A DNA stretch of 64,000 nucleotides, taken from NCBI RefSeq assembly GCF_019320115.1, contig NC_089591.1:60883907-60947906 (forward strand), written 5' to 3'. This DNA is from Miscanthus floridulus (lineage: Eukaryota > Streptophyta > Magnoliopsida > Poales > Poaceae). The position numbers and the translations under genes are program-made. How positions within the stretch are numbered: position 1 is the stretch's first letter; every line of letters begins with the position of its first letter. Below, one piece after another: positions 1 through 11,697 of this stretch. The notes beneath the pieces were generated by a model. That model worked only from the letters and a program-made list of their open reading frames with translations, had not been told where the DNA came from and ran no database searches.

Positions 1-118
1 GGGGCGTAGGTTTCTTGCAGTCCGACCAGTTTTTCTAGATCTTAACGTGAGAAAGGGTCAAGCATAGAGAATGTCTACCAGATAGATATGCTCTTATTAG
101 CCCCCGAGTAAGGCTCGA

Positions 119-422
119 CTCTTGCCATTGCTAGGGTCGGGTGTCACTAAAGATCGAGGATTCGATAGCGAAATCGATAAGAGAAAGCATGCGTGAATTA
201 AGGGTAAAAGCGACATAGCTGTTCGATGTTCTAGGCATTGACGAAGACTTCATCGTTGATGGTCTTGAGCCCCTTGCTATTGCTAGGGTTGAGTGTCACT
301 AAAGATCGAGGAGTCAATGGTGAAACCGATAGGAGAAAGCGTGTGTAAATTAAGGGTAAAAGCGACATAGATGTTCGATGTTCTAGGTGTTGACGAAGAC
401 TTCGCCATCGATAGTCTTGAGC
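119..422. repeat. 152 bp direct tandem duplication over the pol end
   Basis: Positions 119-270 and 271-422 are two head-to-tail copies of a 152 bp unit with scattered substitutions. On the minus strand each copy contains the last codons of pol (the conserved W-N-I-E-H-L segment followed by F-Y-P and a stop) plus the start of the 3' untranslated region, so the pol terminus is present twice. Confidence 0.85.
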
Positions 423-1420
423 TTATAGGTGCGTAGTCAGAGCACCTCTACGATGACGTATGGTCCCTCCCATGGTGGAGAGAGCTTGTGATGGTTCTTG
501 TTGCTCTGGACAAGGCGGAGCACTAGGTCCCCGATGTTGAAGGCCCAACCCCACACTCGATGGCTGTGGTACTAGCGCAATGCTTGCTGGTACTTTGCTA
601 AGCAAAGGAGGGCAACGTCGCACACTTCATCTAGCTGGTCCATGGCATCCTTGAGGGACACCTTGGCTCCCTATTCGTCATACGCCCTGACCCTCGGCGC
701 TCCATAATCAAAGTCGGTAAGGAGGATAGCCTCGGAACCGTAGACCATGAAGAATGGCATGTAGCTAGTGGCCCAGCTAGGGGTCATCCTTAGGCTCCAG
801 AGGACCACAGAAAGCTCTGCGACCCATTGTCTACCAAGCTTGTTCAACTGGTTGAAGATCCTAGGCTTGAGGCCTTGTAGGACCATGCTGTTCGTGCGCT
901 TGACCTACCCGTTTGTGTGGGGGTGCACCACGGCAGCCTAATCGATGTGGATGTGGTATTCTTCATGGAATTGGAGGAACTTTTCCTAGTGAACTGCATG
1001 CCATTGTCCATGATAATGGAGTTTGGGACTCCAAAGCGATGGACGATGTCAAGGAAGAATAGCATGGCTTGCTCAGACTTGATTGTAGAGATCGGTCGAG
1101 CCACTATCCACTTTGTAAACTTGTCTACGGTGACAAGCAAGTACGTATAGCCCCCGGGTGCCCTCTTGAGAGGTCCGATCATATCAAGCCCCTAGACCAT
1201 GAATGGCCACATGATGGGGATATCACCCGTTCTTGGGCCGACAGGTGGGTCTACCGAGCATAGTATTGACATCCTTCATAGGTGCACACAATCTATTCAG
1301 CATCGGCTACTACGGTCGGCCAGTAGAAGCCTTGTTAGAACGCATTTCCGACTAGGGTCCTAGGCGTAGCATGGTGCCTGTAGACCCATCATGGATATCA
1401 CTCAGCAACTACTTCCCTTA
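423..1420 (-). pseudogene. Integrase remnant of the minus-strand gypsy element
   Basis: The minus strand encodes a retroviral-type integrase core: a stretch reading GGYTYLLVTVDKFTKW, then the conserved I-M-D-N-G segment around 1010-1030. These are separated by a frame change from the C-terminal part (671-886) with the LVYGSEA-type motif (here MVYGSEAILL). Integrase joins the element cDNA to host DNA. Stops and at least one frameshift break it, so no active enzyme is expected. It lies directly downstream of RNase H in the usual gypsy order. Confidence 0.85.
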
Positions 1421-1439
1421 TTTGAGCAGGATGCAGTGC

Positions 1440-2720
1440 TGTAGGATCCTAGTGTGGCTTTGCCTTTAGAGCTCGCCCTCAATAACGACAAAGGACTTGG
1501 CGCGACGCGCGAGCCGCTGAGCCTCCATTTTGTCCATCGATAGCGCCTCATGAAGGAGGTAGTCGAGGTAAGGCATCCTCTAGTTGGCTAGAGGGTCAGG
1601 CTCTATCGTTGGATCCTCGTCAAGCTCTATGACTTTGGGGTCGGATGGAGCCACCTGCTAGTTAGCCCCTAAGCCTAGGGTAGGTGGCCCATCACTGGTC
1701 TCTTTTGGCTCCTCGTAGTAGACCGAGGGCTTGTACTGATTGCTGGCAAAGACACCCGTCATCATTGGCTCTTGGCTAGACACCGTTTTTGACAGCACAT
1801 CAGCCACCTCATTGAGACACCTCAAGATGTGGTTGAGCTTGAGGCCGTCGAACTTTTCTTCTAGCTGGCGGACTTCTTGGCAATATGCAGCCATCTTGGC
1901 ATTATGGCAGCTTAATTCCTTCATGACTCCATCGATGACCAACTGGGAGTTGCCCTGAACCTCAAGTTGTCGGATACCCAACTTGATGGCAATGCGCAGG
2001 CCATTGATGAGTGCCTCATACTCGGCCACATTGTTGGAGGAGGGGAAATGAAAGCAAACTATGTACCTCATGCGTACCTCGAGGGGCAAAACAAAGACCA
2101 GCCCCACGATGGTGCCTTTCTTCATCAGTGATCCATCGAAGTACATCATCCAGCACCCTTGGTCGACGACTGTTAGTGGCATTTGGATCTTGGTCCACTC
2201 TACAACAAAATCAGCCAGCACTTGGGACTTGATGGTCATCCGAGGGGCATACAAAATGCCTTGACCCATCAGCTCGAGTGCCCACTTTGCGATTCTTCCT
2301 ATGGTATCCTAGTTTTGGATGACCTCGCCGAGAGGGAAGGACATCACGACCATCACCAGATGCGACTCGAAGTAGTGACACAACTTCCTCTTAGCAATAA
2401 GGACTGTGTATAGGAGTTTCTAGATTTAGGGGTAGCGAGTATTGGAATTAGACAAGACCTCACTAATGAAGTACATGGGACACTGCACTTTGAGGGTGTG
2501 TCCCTCTTCTTCTTGTTCTAGCACCAGGGTGGCATTGACCACTTGCGTGGTGGCCGCAATGTAGAGCAGAAGTGGTTCGCCGTTGGTTGGGGGGACTAGG
2601 ATCGGGGCCTTCATCAAGAGCTGCTTGACCTTGTTAAGTGCCACCTAGGCCTCGGGCGTCCATTTGAAGCGGTTGGCTTTCTTCAGAAGCCAATAGAGGG
2701 GGAGACCTCATTCATCGAGG
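1440..2720 (-). pseudogene. RNase H region remnant of the minus-strand gypsy element
   Basis: An open stretch of about 200 codons (2269 to 1658) carries an RNase H-like fold: the M-Y-F-D-G-S first-aspartate motif, then SSNNVAEYEALINGL, then a segment ending with V-A-D-V-L-S-K. A second fragment (2644 to 2426) holds the connection between RT and RNase H. RNase H degrades the RNA strand during reverse transcription. This is one of the longer surviving frames in the element, but it is cut off on both sides by stops. Confidence 0.8.
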
Positions 2721-3640
2721 CATGAGATAAAATGGCTGAGCGTGGAGAGGCACCCTATAACTCGTTGTACTCCCTTTATATTCTGAATCAGGGCCCATCC
2801 TCATGATGGCCAAGATTTTCTTTGAGCTGGCTTCGATGTCGTGCTCGGAGATGATAAAACCCAGTAGCATACCCCTCGAGATCCCAAAAACACATTTCTC
2901 GGGGTTGAGTTTGATGTCGTTTGCTCAGAGTTTCACGAAGGTCTGCTCTAGGTTGGCTACTAGCTAGTCAACCCGTTTGGACATGAATACAATGTCGTCT
3001 ACATAGGCCTCAATGGTTTGCCCGATGAGGTCACCGAAACACTTGAGCATACAACGCTGATATATAGCCCCTGCATTTTTTAGACCGAACAACATTGTGA
3101 CGTAGCAGAATGATCCGAATGGAGTGATGAAAGACATCGTGAGCTAGTCAGACTCTTTCATCACAATTTAATGGTACTAGAGTATACATCAAGGAAGCAA
3201 AGGGTTTCACACCCTGAGGTCGAGTTGACTACTTGGTCTTTGTGTGGCAAAGGAAATGGATCCTTTGGACCCACTTTGTTGAGACCCGTGTAGTCAACAC
3301 ACATTCACCATTTCCCACTCTTTTTTCATACAAGAACGAGATTGGCTAACCACTCGGGGTGGTATACTTCCTTGATGAATCCGACCAGCCAAAAGCTTCA
3401 TGATCTCCTCACCGATGGCCCTACGTTTCTCCTCATCGAAGCGACGCAGGCGTGGCTTCACCAGCATGGAGCCTAGTGTGATCTTCAAGGCATGCTTGAT
3501 GACTTCTCTTGGAACACCTAGCATGTCCGAGGGTTTCCACGCAAAGATGTCTCTATTGGCGTGGAGGAAGTCGACAAGTGCGCTTTCCTATTCGGAGGAA
3601 AGCGTGGTGCTGATGCACACCACTTTTCCCTAGGAGCCAC
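2720..3640 (-). pseudogene. Reverse transcriptase remnant of the minus-strand gypsy element
   Basis: The minus strand keeps the catalytic Y-V-D-D box at 3005-2994, in the context E-A-Y-V-D-D-I-V. Further upstream lies the RT N-terminal part (3524-3294) with the P-R-E-V-I-K-H-A-L segment and the F-D-E-E-K-R-R-A-I-G-E-E segment typical of grass gypsy pol. Many stops and indels interrupt it. The active-site box survives here, whereas the plus-strand element at 13026-13037 has Y-V-D-N. Confidence 0.85.
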
Positions 3641-4110
3641 TAGGGGTCTATAAGGACCTCCTTAGCGCTCTCTACAGGCTTGAAAGACCTGGCCGACCAC
3701 TTGGGGTTAGGCGCTTCTTCGACGACCTCCTCCCTGATGGTCGCAAGCTCTTTGGAGGTGACAATTGCCGCGGCGTGTTCGCAAGCACTTGACCTCAGCA
3801 CTCGTAGGTGCATTGGAAGGAGGTGCCGATGGTGATGACCCCATATGGGCTCGGCTGTCTTTAACTTTAGAAAGGTGTAGTTGGGGATGGTCATGAACTT
3901 CGCATAGCATGGATGTCCCAGGATGGCGTGGTAGGTCCCGTGGAACCCGACCACCTCGAAGGTAAGGGTGACGGGCTGCTTTCCTGGCAAGATGCCATCC
4001 AGCGCTGGAAATCCACCATCCTTTCCCACTGGCGTCGTATGCGGTCGGCTTGGGCTCCTTCCTATGCTCCCCCTTGTTGGATCCTTAGGACAAGAACCAC
4101 TTCATAGGAT
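3640..4110 (-). pseudogene. Protease to RT linker of the minus-strand gypsy element
   Basis: A 129-codon minus-strand frame (4029-3640) contains the segment V-V-G-F-H-G-T-Y-H-A-I-L-G-H-P-C-Y-A-K-F-M. It is nearly the same as that of the plus-strand element at about 12080-12145 and lies between the aspartic protease and the RT of this gypsy group. The protease active-site motif itself is not clearly readable here. Confidence 0.7.
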
Positions 4111-6000
4111 GTAGTCCTTGTATAGGTGCTTGACGGGGAAAGCATGGTTCGGGCATGGCCCTTCGAGCAGTTTCTCGAAGTGGTCTAGGGTACGCTCGGT
4201 GGGCTTCCGACCCCCCTTGTGGTCAGCAATGGCCGCTGCTTGTTATTTTTCTTGTTGGAGCGGTTGGAGGCGCCTTCGCTAGCATCCTCATCCTGCTTGG
4301 CCTTACCCTTGGAGCAGTCGAAAATTGCCCCAACCGCCTCCTCGCCCGAGGCATGGCTAGTAGCGATGTTGAGGAACTCTTACATCCTAGTTTGTGAACT
4401 AGGGACTCGCATGTGGTCCTAGACAGGAAACCTCCTATGACGTCAGCATCGGCGATGTTGGGCAGCTCATTGCACTACTGGGAGAAGCACCAGATGTACC
4501 CACAAAGAGTTTCCTCAGACTTCTGTCGGTAGTTTTTGAGATCCCATGGGTTCTCAGGATGCGCGTATGTACCCTAGAAGTTTCCCACAAAGATTTCTTC
4601 TAGGTCTGCCCAACTTTGGATTTGGTTGGGCGGAAGGTGTTCCAACCACGTTTGTGCCGAATCGGCCAAGAACAATGGAAGGTTGCAGATAATGAAACTA
4701 TCTCTATCCGCTCCATCGGCTTAGCAAGCAAGCCTATGATCCTCGAGCCACAGTTCGGGGTTTGTTTCTCTAGAGTATTTCAAGATGTTGGTCAGTGATC
4801 AGTACCACGGTGGGAAGACAGCGCTGAGGATGTGTCGGCCAAAGGCCTAAGCGTCTACCACGACGAGGGTGGTAGTCATGGCTAGCCTCATCCCTCTCAC
4901 CGCTGTAGGCACGCCTGCAGGCATCTAGTGTGTCACGTGTGTCATAGTGCAGGCCAAGACACTCATGCACTAGTGCCATGGCGCATGGCCTGCCGGCTTG
5001 CTATGCCTGGTGGACTGACACGTCCCTATCGGGTCGCTCTGAGGGCATGTGCTGGCTAGCATCGGGACAGTGAGCTTTTGGCTTGCTGCACCGCCGCACG
5101 CTCTAGTAGCGTGTGAATCTCATGATGGGCCCAATGATCCTCTGGTGTCACGAGTTTCAGAAGCCCCCGAAGTAAGGCCACCACAGCAGCGACATTCTGG
5201 CTTGCCCGGGTGAAGTGTGGGAGGGCTTCGTCGTCCTCGATGATCCTCTAGTTCATCTCATAGGTCGTGGTGTGTGCACGCCCATCGTCTTCATGGCATT
5301 CGATCTCTTGCTCGAGCTCCGCGTGTTCCTACTCATGCTGAAATCGTGCCTCTTCAAGCTCTTGGTGTCATGTCCTCAGCTACTCTACCCGCAGGCATGG
5401 TGGGGCCCCTATATCCCCCTTGACCTCATCATCAAAGTCATCCATTGGGGTAGCCCCTCCCTCATGGATGCTTTTGATGTATCCCTCAGGGGTACCTGCC
5501 ATGAAACATTCTCATAAGGGGTGATGGCTCCCCCTGCTAGAGTTAGAGTCAGAGGGCGACTCCGATTCTCCAATGAGAAGGTCATGAAAAGATTCCACGA
5601 TGTATTTGGTCATCCCCATGAACTTGTCATTCGTAGGGGATGAGGGCATGTGTTGCGCCACAAGGTGGCCAACGGTCTCTACGGTGTTGCGTAGACCAAA
5701 CGAGAGCGCTGTCAGGGCAAGCTACATCATGACATTGGTAAACAAGAAGGTGAGGTGGCACAAGTCCTCCTAGGATGGTCGGTGTCCTAGAAAGGTGTCG
5801 AGCTAGCGCTCTAGGCTCCCATAATCGAAGCCGAGGAGCTAGTCGGCGATCGTGTTGAGGCTGGCAGAGTGGAGAGACTGGACAGCAGTGGGAGCCTGTG
5901 CCAACTCTCCCTTCATCGTAACGATGAAGTCTAGGTTCCTGAAGCACACGTGCACGCCCGGGACCTAGCTGACGCCGTGACTAGCCATCCGAGGCCTGAT
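4110..6000 (-). pseudogene. gag remnant of the minus-strand gypsy element
   Basis: The reverse complement of about 4400-4800 gives a degraded gag capsid segment: a tryptophan-rich W-L-E-H-L-P-P-N-Q-I stretch, then F-V-G-N-F-Q-G-T-Y-A-R-P, as in the gag of the plus-strand element near 11010-11040. The N-terminal part runs to about 5960, just inside the primer-binding site. Frames change often and no long open frame remains. Gag would form the cytoplasmic virus-like particle. Confidence 0.7.
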
Positions 6001-6024
6001 GTGGACATTGAGATGCGCAAAAAT

Positions 6025-6043
6025 CCCCTACCTGGCATGCCAA
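6025..6043 (-). other. Primer-binding site of the minus-strand gypsy element
   Basis: The minus strand reads TTGGCATGCCAGGTAGGGG, seven bases inside the LTR end. The same form, with one or two base changes, follows the 5' LTRs at 9197-9215 and 46649-46667. It is not the common initiator-methionine tRNA complement. The cognate tRNA was not determined. Confidence 0.75.
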
Positions 6044-6050
6044 CTATCGT

Positions 6051-7737
6051 TGTTTTCAGACCACCAATGAGTAAATTTATATTTGCGCGTCTAGCTCGGA
6101 TGGTGTGCTTGGAGGACATAAGGGTTTATATTGGTTTGGGTGGAACGTCCCTAAATCTAGTTTGCTATTGCTTGTATTACCAGCACTTGGTTTGTAGTAG
6201 GGGTTACAAACAGACGAGAGAGGGAGAGGATCCCAAGTCTCTGGTGGAAGGAGTGAACGGGTGCTGAGAGCTCGCTTACCGCTCAGTCGTGTGCTCATAT
6301 TGTGCTCTTGTGTTTCGATCTTTGTGTTGAGATCTCAATCCCCCTTCATGGGGCGCCCTGCTTCCCCTTTTCTAGGCAAAGGGAAAGCGCGGGTTTTAGA
6401 GGAGGAAAAAGGAGAAGAACGGGAGAGAGAAGAAGGCTTCCAGGGCTGCTAGGTCCTTCTACTCCTTCATCTAGGTCCCACTGATCCTGTAGATGTCAAC
6501 AGAGATGGCTCCATGTCCTGGCCCTGTTCATCACTAGCGCCATGCGCATGTGTCATCTTCCGATCATGGCATTCTACTCCATCCTGGTAGACGTTGTGGT
6601 GATCTAACGCGCCTGTCAGCGTCCATACAAGGATTAGGTAGAACAGCACCGGCATGTCCGACACTATTCTTGATGTGAATCCCCAGGTATGGCCCATCAT
6701 AGCAACGGGTTACATTGAGGCATGCCAGTCTCTTCTTTGGCATCAGAGTTTTGACCTAGGCCCATACGCTTGGACCTAGAGTGGTTGGCGGCGGTATGGG
6801 TCCCCATCGGACGAGATAGAACCCGTGTCCTAGGGCCGGGTGAGACAGAACCGGCACCCAAGGGGTTAGGCGAGATGGAGCCCGCACCAAAGGGGTCGGG
6901 TGAGATAGAGCCCATGGCCTTAGGGTCGAGCAAGATGGAGCCCATGGCCTTGGGGTCGAGTGAGATGGAGCCCACACCGAAGGGTTCAGGCGAGGCAAAG
7001 CCTGAGGCCTTGGGGTCAGGCGAGACAGAGCCCGCGACCTTAAGGTCGGGCAAGACGGAGCCCGCACCCAAGGGGTCGGGCAAGATGAAGCCTGCGGCCT
7101 TGAGGTCAGTCGAGATGGAGCCAGCACCTAAGGGGTTAGGCGAGATGGAGCCCATGTCCTTGGGGTCAGGTGAGACCTTTTAATACATCTCGAGCCATCC
7201 GGGGAAGTCAGCATAGGCGCTAACTTCCTTGCTTTGGGTATCCCTAATATCGATACCCAAAACTTAGCTTCTTTCTAAAGTAGAGCTCGTGCTCGACAAC
7301 TCTGGCATTGTGAAGTCCACCGTTAGGGCTGCCTTCTGTGGTGACTCCACCTCCATTCCCATGCCACCAAGGTGAGCAAGCCAGCAGTGCTGCTCCTACG
7401 ACTGCCCTATGAAGCACCGTCGTAGCCGCACCAGATCTACATGGTCCCTCAACATCGCCCTCTCACACCACCGCAACAGCCGCTGCCCTACTCTCGACCT
7501 CACCCTCACCCTACCCTTAGCGAATGGCGTCAGAGATGGTGCCTAGAGGATGGCGGTGGATGGTGGTGGAGACAGAGGTAGGTGGACAGTGGCGAGTGGA
7601 TGCGGTTTGGAACCCTAGAGTTGAGTGTTGCGCTGCGAGAGTCGAGTGCCAGAGGTCGAATGAATCCTAGAAAGAAAATATTCATCTAACTATACTTAAT
7701 AATCCACCCCAACTATACTACATTACTACTCAAAACA
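6051..7737 (-). repeat. 5' LTR of the minus-strand gypsy element
   Basis: The plus strand begins TGTTTT at 6051 and ends AAAACA at 7737, a matching 6 bp terminal inverted repeat with TG and CA ends. The left end abuts the primer-binding site. The part near 6130-6300, read on the minus strand, resembles the R/U5 part of the 7868 LTR (CTCCCTCTCTC, then TTTGTAACCCC, then a line ending in ATATAAACC). The other LTR is outside the window, so the outer boundary at 7737 rests only on the inverted repeat. Confidence 0.6.
6826..7175. repeat. 30 bp minisatellite inside the LTR
   Basis: About eleven imperfect copies of a 30 bp unit of the form GAGATGGAGCCC, then a variable GCACC or ATGGCC part, then AAGGGGTCGGGC. 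As the unit is a multiple of three, both strands stay open: the plus strand repeats a ten-residue G-E-M-E-P-A-P-K-G-S pattern, the minus strand a S-P-D-P-L-G-A-G-S-I pattern. The open frames are most simply a by-product of the repeat. Confidence 0.85.
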
Positions 7738-7867
7738 TTATTTTATAATTCAACTCCTTTTTTGGGTTATGATCCCCTCAATTTTGGAGGCATATGGTGC
7801 CTATGGGCCCACCATTTTGCACGCATCTGGTGCCTCTCGGTGCCTCCCTCATCCGTGCCTCTTGGTG
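7738..7867. other. Short spacer between two gypsy elements
   Basis: About 130 bp of DNA between the LTR ending at 7737 and the LTR starting at 7868. It ends in the 5 bp target site TGGTG of the element to the right and would have been continuous with the DNA now starting at 37505. No gene seen. Confidence 0.6.
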
Positions 7868-9195
7868 TGTCGGGTACCATAAAACGGGGTACCCTAAGAG
7901 TATACCGAAAGAATCACTTAGACCCCATCAAAAACAAAGCCAAAAGGCAAACCGTTGGTTAACCCCCGGCCTTGTCTGAGCCCACCGGCTCTTCGCCTTG
8001 CACGGGAGGTCTCGACGGCCTACCAAATCTCCGCCTCGCTTGAGGCCTCACATGGGAGGCCTCGGATGGGGAACCATTTCTCTGTCTCACCCGAGGCCCC
8101 GCGCATGAAGCCTCAGATGAGATGTTGATTCTCCATATCGCTCGAGGCTGGCTCGGCAACAACCCATCGCTTCTGCCTCAACCAGTCTCCCTAACCGAGC
8201 GTCATGTCCCATTAATGCGCCAACCACTCCCGCGATATCAGCCGGATGATGGCTTGACACTATGGAGCGGCCAACGAGACGAGAAGTCGCATCAACGCCA
8301 TACCATCTAGGACAAGATGGGGTAGGGGTTACCGGCCACTGTGCTCTGGTGTTATGCCCACGATCAGCACCCACACTACACTGTGCCACCTAACCCCTGC
8401 CCTAGTAACAACGCGGCGTGGGGAGTCAAGTCCAGGTCACCATAGCCTCGGAATTAGCGCACGGGACCAACTACTCCCCCCGAGCCTCGGCAATATACTT
8501 CAGGGTCTCAGCAACCTTGGGATTTATGCCTGCCGAGCCCCCCATGATGGCTCGACCTTAGCACCAGTTGGGCCTCGGCTCCTCACGCAGTCAACAAACA
8601 GCATCTAGCACGTCGCTCGCCAGGCCCTGCGTCCAGCAATCACTGGAGCTCCCATGTCGCATAGGTTCGGATGTGACCGGCGCGTTGCTCTAGCACTTTT
8701 AAGGGCAGGACCACTCCATCAAACCATGCCGCCATAGTAATAGGCTACAGGGCTCGGACATGCCGCCTCTGTTCGCATGACGCCGCATAGCTAACACATG
8801 TATCACCCCTGTCCCCCCTTCAACTATAAAAGGGAGGGATTTGGGCCATTTCTAAGGGGGACGAGAGAAGCAGATAGGTTCACGAGGTAGACGAACACAC
8901 ACTCAACATTCTGTAACACGCGCACTTCTCCGCCACCTGAGATCAACATCTCAAGCAATCCACGCCACTCCACGTAGAGACCTGGGACTAGCTCCCTCTC
9001 TCACCCTGCTTGTAACCCCCTACTATGAGCATTTCGGTTCAAGGAATACAAGATCGATCTCTCAGACTAGACGTAGGGCACCCGTTGCCCAAACCAGTAT
9101 AAACCTTGTGTCTCTTTGCATCGCCATCTAGGATTAGGGGCACGCAGTATATTTTTACTAGTTGGTTGAGGGCCCACCGGTCCAATACACTAACA
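7868..9195 (+). repeat. 5' LTR of the composite gypsy element
   Basis: Starts TGTCGGGTACC and ends CTAACA (the partner LTR ends CCGACA, which matches the start as an inverted repeat). By eye, the first 240 bp differ from the 3' LTR at roughly one base in twelve, mostly transitions, so the insertion is not recent. Confidence 0.92.
8825..8832 (+). promoter_or_regulatory. LTR TATA box
   Basis: TATAAAAG in the middle of the 5' LTR, about 370 bp before its end; the same sequence occurs at the same relative place in the 3' LTR (37131-37138). It is a likely start region for the genomic transcript. Confidence 0.7.
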
Positions 9196-9196
9196 G

Positions 9197-9215
9197 TTGG
9201 CGTGCCAGGTAGGGG
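9197..9215 (+). other. Primer-binding site of the composite gypsy element
   Basis: TTGGCGTGCCAGGTAGGGG one base after the 5' LTR end. It shares this form with the sites at 6025-6043 and 46649-46667. Confidence 0.8.
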
Positions 9216-9252
9216 CTCTGTGTGTCAGCTTCATCTCCCTAACAAGTTCTAG

Positions 9253-11697
9253 ATGCCAGATCCTATACGTCCATTGTGTCTTGGCACGGTGATCTGGTTC
9301 GGGAGCCTAGAGTTCATGTCTCTAGGATGTGAGTACGATATGGTACTTCTCACACCCCGAGCCCCACCGACTAATGATGACATCACACACCCACAGCCCA
9401 GGCATAGGTGGCGCTCGGGTGGCCGCTCTCGTCACGCTCGCCAGGCACAACATGAGCGGGGCCACCCTAACACCACGCGAACTCAGGGCGACATGCCACT
9501 CTCCACTAGTATCCCATGCCCAGCTATTGGCACAAGGTCCCTAGTTGGGGACTTGTCTAGCCTGAGCCTAGACAGGGGAAAGATGCCGGCAGTGCACGAC
9601 GACGCCTCAGCATCAAGCTCTACCCCGCCATGTCCTGAGGAGTCGACTTCGGTGGAGTAAGGCTCGGCGATGGCACCATCCCTGTATCCCTTCGGATTGA
9701 GAAATGCCGCCGCCACCTATGCTTCTACCTACGCTTCTGCTCACACAGAGCCCTTAGGACGCCACCAACGCTTTGCCCTTGACTTCGGTACTGCAACTTC
9801 GACTCACTCCCACGCCGACCCCTCAGAGGAGGACAAAGCGTGGGTCGGAGCGAACTTCTCTAGACTTTATGACCCTGAAGCCATGTGTCGCTTCCTAGCC
9901 GCGAGCGACTACTGCTTTGGCTACTCCGACTCTGATGACGAAGGCACTTACGATCCCACTCATGAGTGCTTCCACGTCAGACTCAGGATGCCAAGCACGG
10001 GCAATGAGGACGAGGGGGTAGGCAACTAGTACCCTGCTTCACCAGGGAGCGGGCGATGCCACTGCCCTCATGCATTGTCCCACCAGCAGCGTGGAATGAG
10101 AACCTTGCCCTCGAACAACTTCAACTGCCCAGACCTAGAGAAGCTCCATGAGCTTCAGGCCAAGGTTGAGCAAGATCGACTCCTTCTACAATAGCTTTGA
10201 GACACTCTCAAGCAGGAGCAGCAGGGTCGTGGTGATGGCGGAGGAGCCCGGTGGAGGTCCTGCGACGTCCACCACCACATCAACGACGACGAAGGGAGTG
10301 AGCAACCCCCGATCTTCAATCACGCTAGCCAGAATGTCACGGTTGTGGCAATGCTAGTCCAAATGATGCCTGAACCCTCTACTATGGAGGGGCGACGGTC
10401 CGCGACAAGCTCCGGGACCTCCTCGAGATCGTCGCGGTATAGTAGGCCTGAGAGTTCTACCTCCCAATGATGTGGGGGTGCCACTGGACCTTCCCACAGC
10501 ACTGCCTCGGTAGGATAGGGATGCCTCAGCTTGTCCCAAGCCCGCTCGTGCACCAACGATCAATAGGGTCCCCCTACTACATGACCACCTCAGCAACCAA
10601 TGCGAGGCACAGGGCAACCACAAAGTGATCAGCAGGCGACGGTGACATGACAATGAAGGGCCCACCTGAGGCTATCATCTGCATCGAGGTGGCCGCTACG
10701 ATAGCGGGGAAGACCATAGTCCTTCCCCTGAGCCGCCTGGCCCTCGAGTTTTTAGTAGAACCATCCGCGTTGCTCATTTTCTGGCCAAGTTTCAGCAATC
10801 GACCAACCTCACAAAGTACAGTAGTGAAACCAATCCTGAACTTTGGCTGGCCGATTACCACCTGGCTTGTCAACTAGGTGGCGTGGACAATGACCTGCTC
10901 ATCATCCGCAACCTCCTGTTGTTCCTGTCAGACTCGGCGTGAGTCTAGCTTGAACACCTCCCTCCCTCATAGATCCACGACTGGCACTGACTTAGTAAGG
11001 GTCTTCGTTGGGAACTTTCAGGGCACATACGTGCACCCTAGGAACTCCTGGGACCTCAAAAGTTGTCGCCAAGGCCCAGACGAGTCTCTTGGAGACTTCA
11101 TCCGGTGCTTCTCCAAGAAATGCACTAAGTTGCCAAGCATCAGCGACTCGAAAATCATCCAAGCTTTCCTTTCCGGCATCACCTGCCGAGACCTGGTCCG
11201 AGAATTGGGCCAAAACATACCAACCTCGGTGGCTACACTCCTCGACATTGCCACCAACTTCGCCTAGGGCGAAGAGGCCATCAGGGCCATCTTCCCCGAT
11301 GACAATGCCAAGGGGAAGCGAAGGGATGAGGCCTCCGGGGCCTTGGCTCCCCACCTCCCCAAGAAAAAGAAAAAGGGTCACCAGGGGAAGTAGGAGGTCC
11401 TCAAAGCCGGCCTAGTCACGGCCACAGAGCGCAAAAATCCCTGAGGCCCTAGAGGCCCCGAGCTCTTCGACGACATGCTCAAGAAACCCTGCCCTTACCA
11501 CCAGGGTCCGGTGAAGCATGCCCTGAAAGAGTGCACCATGCTCCAGTGCTACTACGCCAAGCTTAGGCTCCCCAACGATGATGCCAAGAGGAAGGCCACC
11601 GGTGACAAGGACGACGACAAGGACGATGGATTCCCCGAAGTACACAACGCCTTCATGATCTTCGGTGGGCCTTCAGCAAGCCTCATGGCATGCTAGC
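9253..11697 (+). pseudogene. gag of the composite gypsy element (broken)
   Basis: Likely start is the ATG at 9253 (M-P-D-P-I-R-P), 37 bp after the primer-binding site; the deletion-derivative element starts its gag with the closely similar M-A-D-P-I-R-P. The N-terminal part (9253-10029) is split by a stop at 9658. The capsid part is recognisable at about 10990-11265 (FVGNFQGTYVHPRNSWDL). A C-terminal part (11475-11696) has a lysine/aspartate-rich tail and a C-P-Y-H...H...C pattern that may be a degenerate zinc knuckle. Several stops and frameshifts make it non-functional as shown. Gag normally assembles the particle that packages element RNA. Confidence 0.8.

Larger units (their letters stand above)
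1..7737 (-). mobile_element. Decayed Ty3/gypsy LTR retrotransposon, 3' end beyond window
   Basis: Read on the minus strand this stretch gives, in order, a 5' LTR (7737 to 6051), a primer-binding site, gag, protease, reverse transcriptase, RNase H and integrase. This is the Ty3/gypsy order, with integrase last. All frames are broken by stops and indels. The gag and pol style, and the primer-binding site type, match the plus-strand element at 7868-37504, so both probably belong to related Tat-like families (inference). The pol end lies near position 350 and the 3' LTR must lie left of the window. Confidence 0.85.

Noticed and set aside
6770..7183. 137-codon repeat protein
   Set aside because: Explained by a 30 bp minisatellite whose length is a multiple of three; no start context or homologue recognised.
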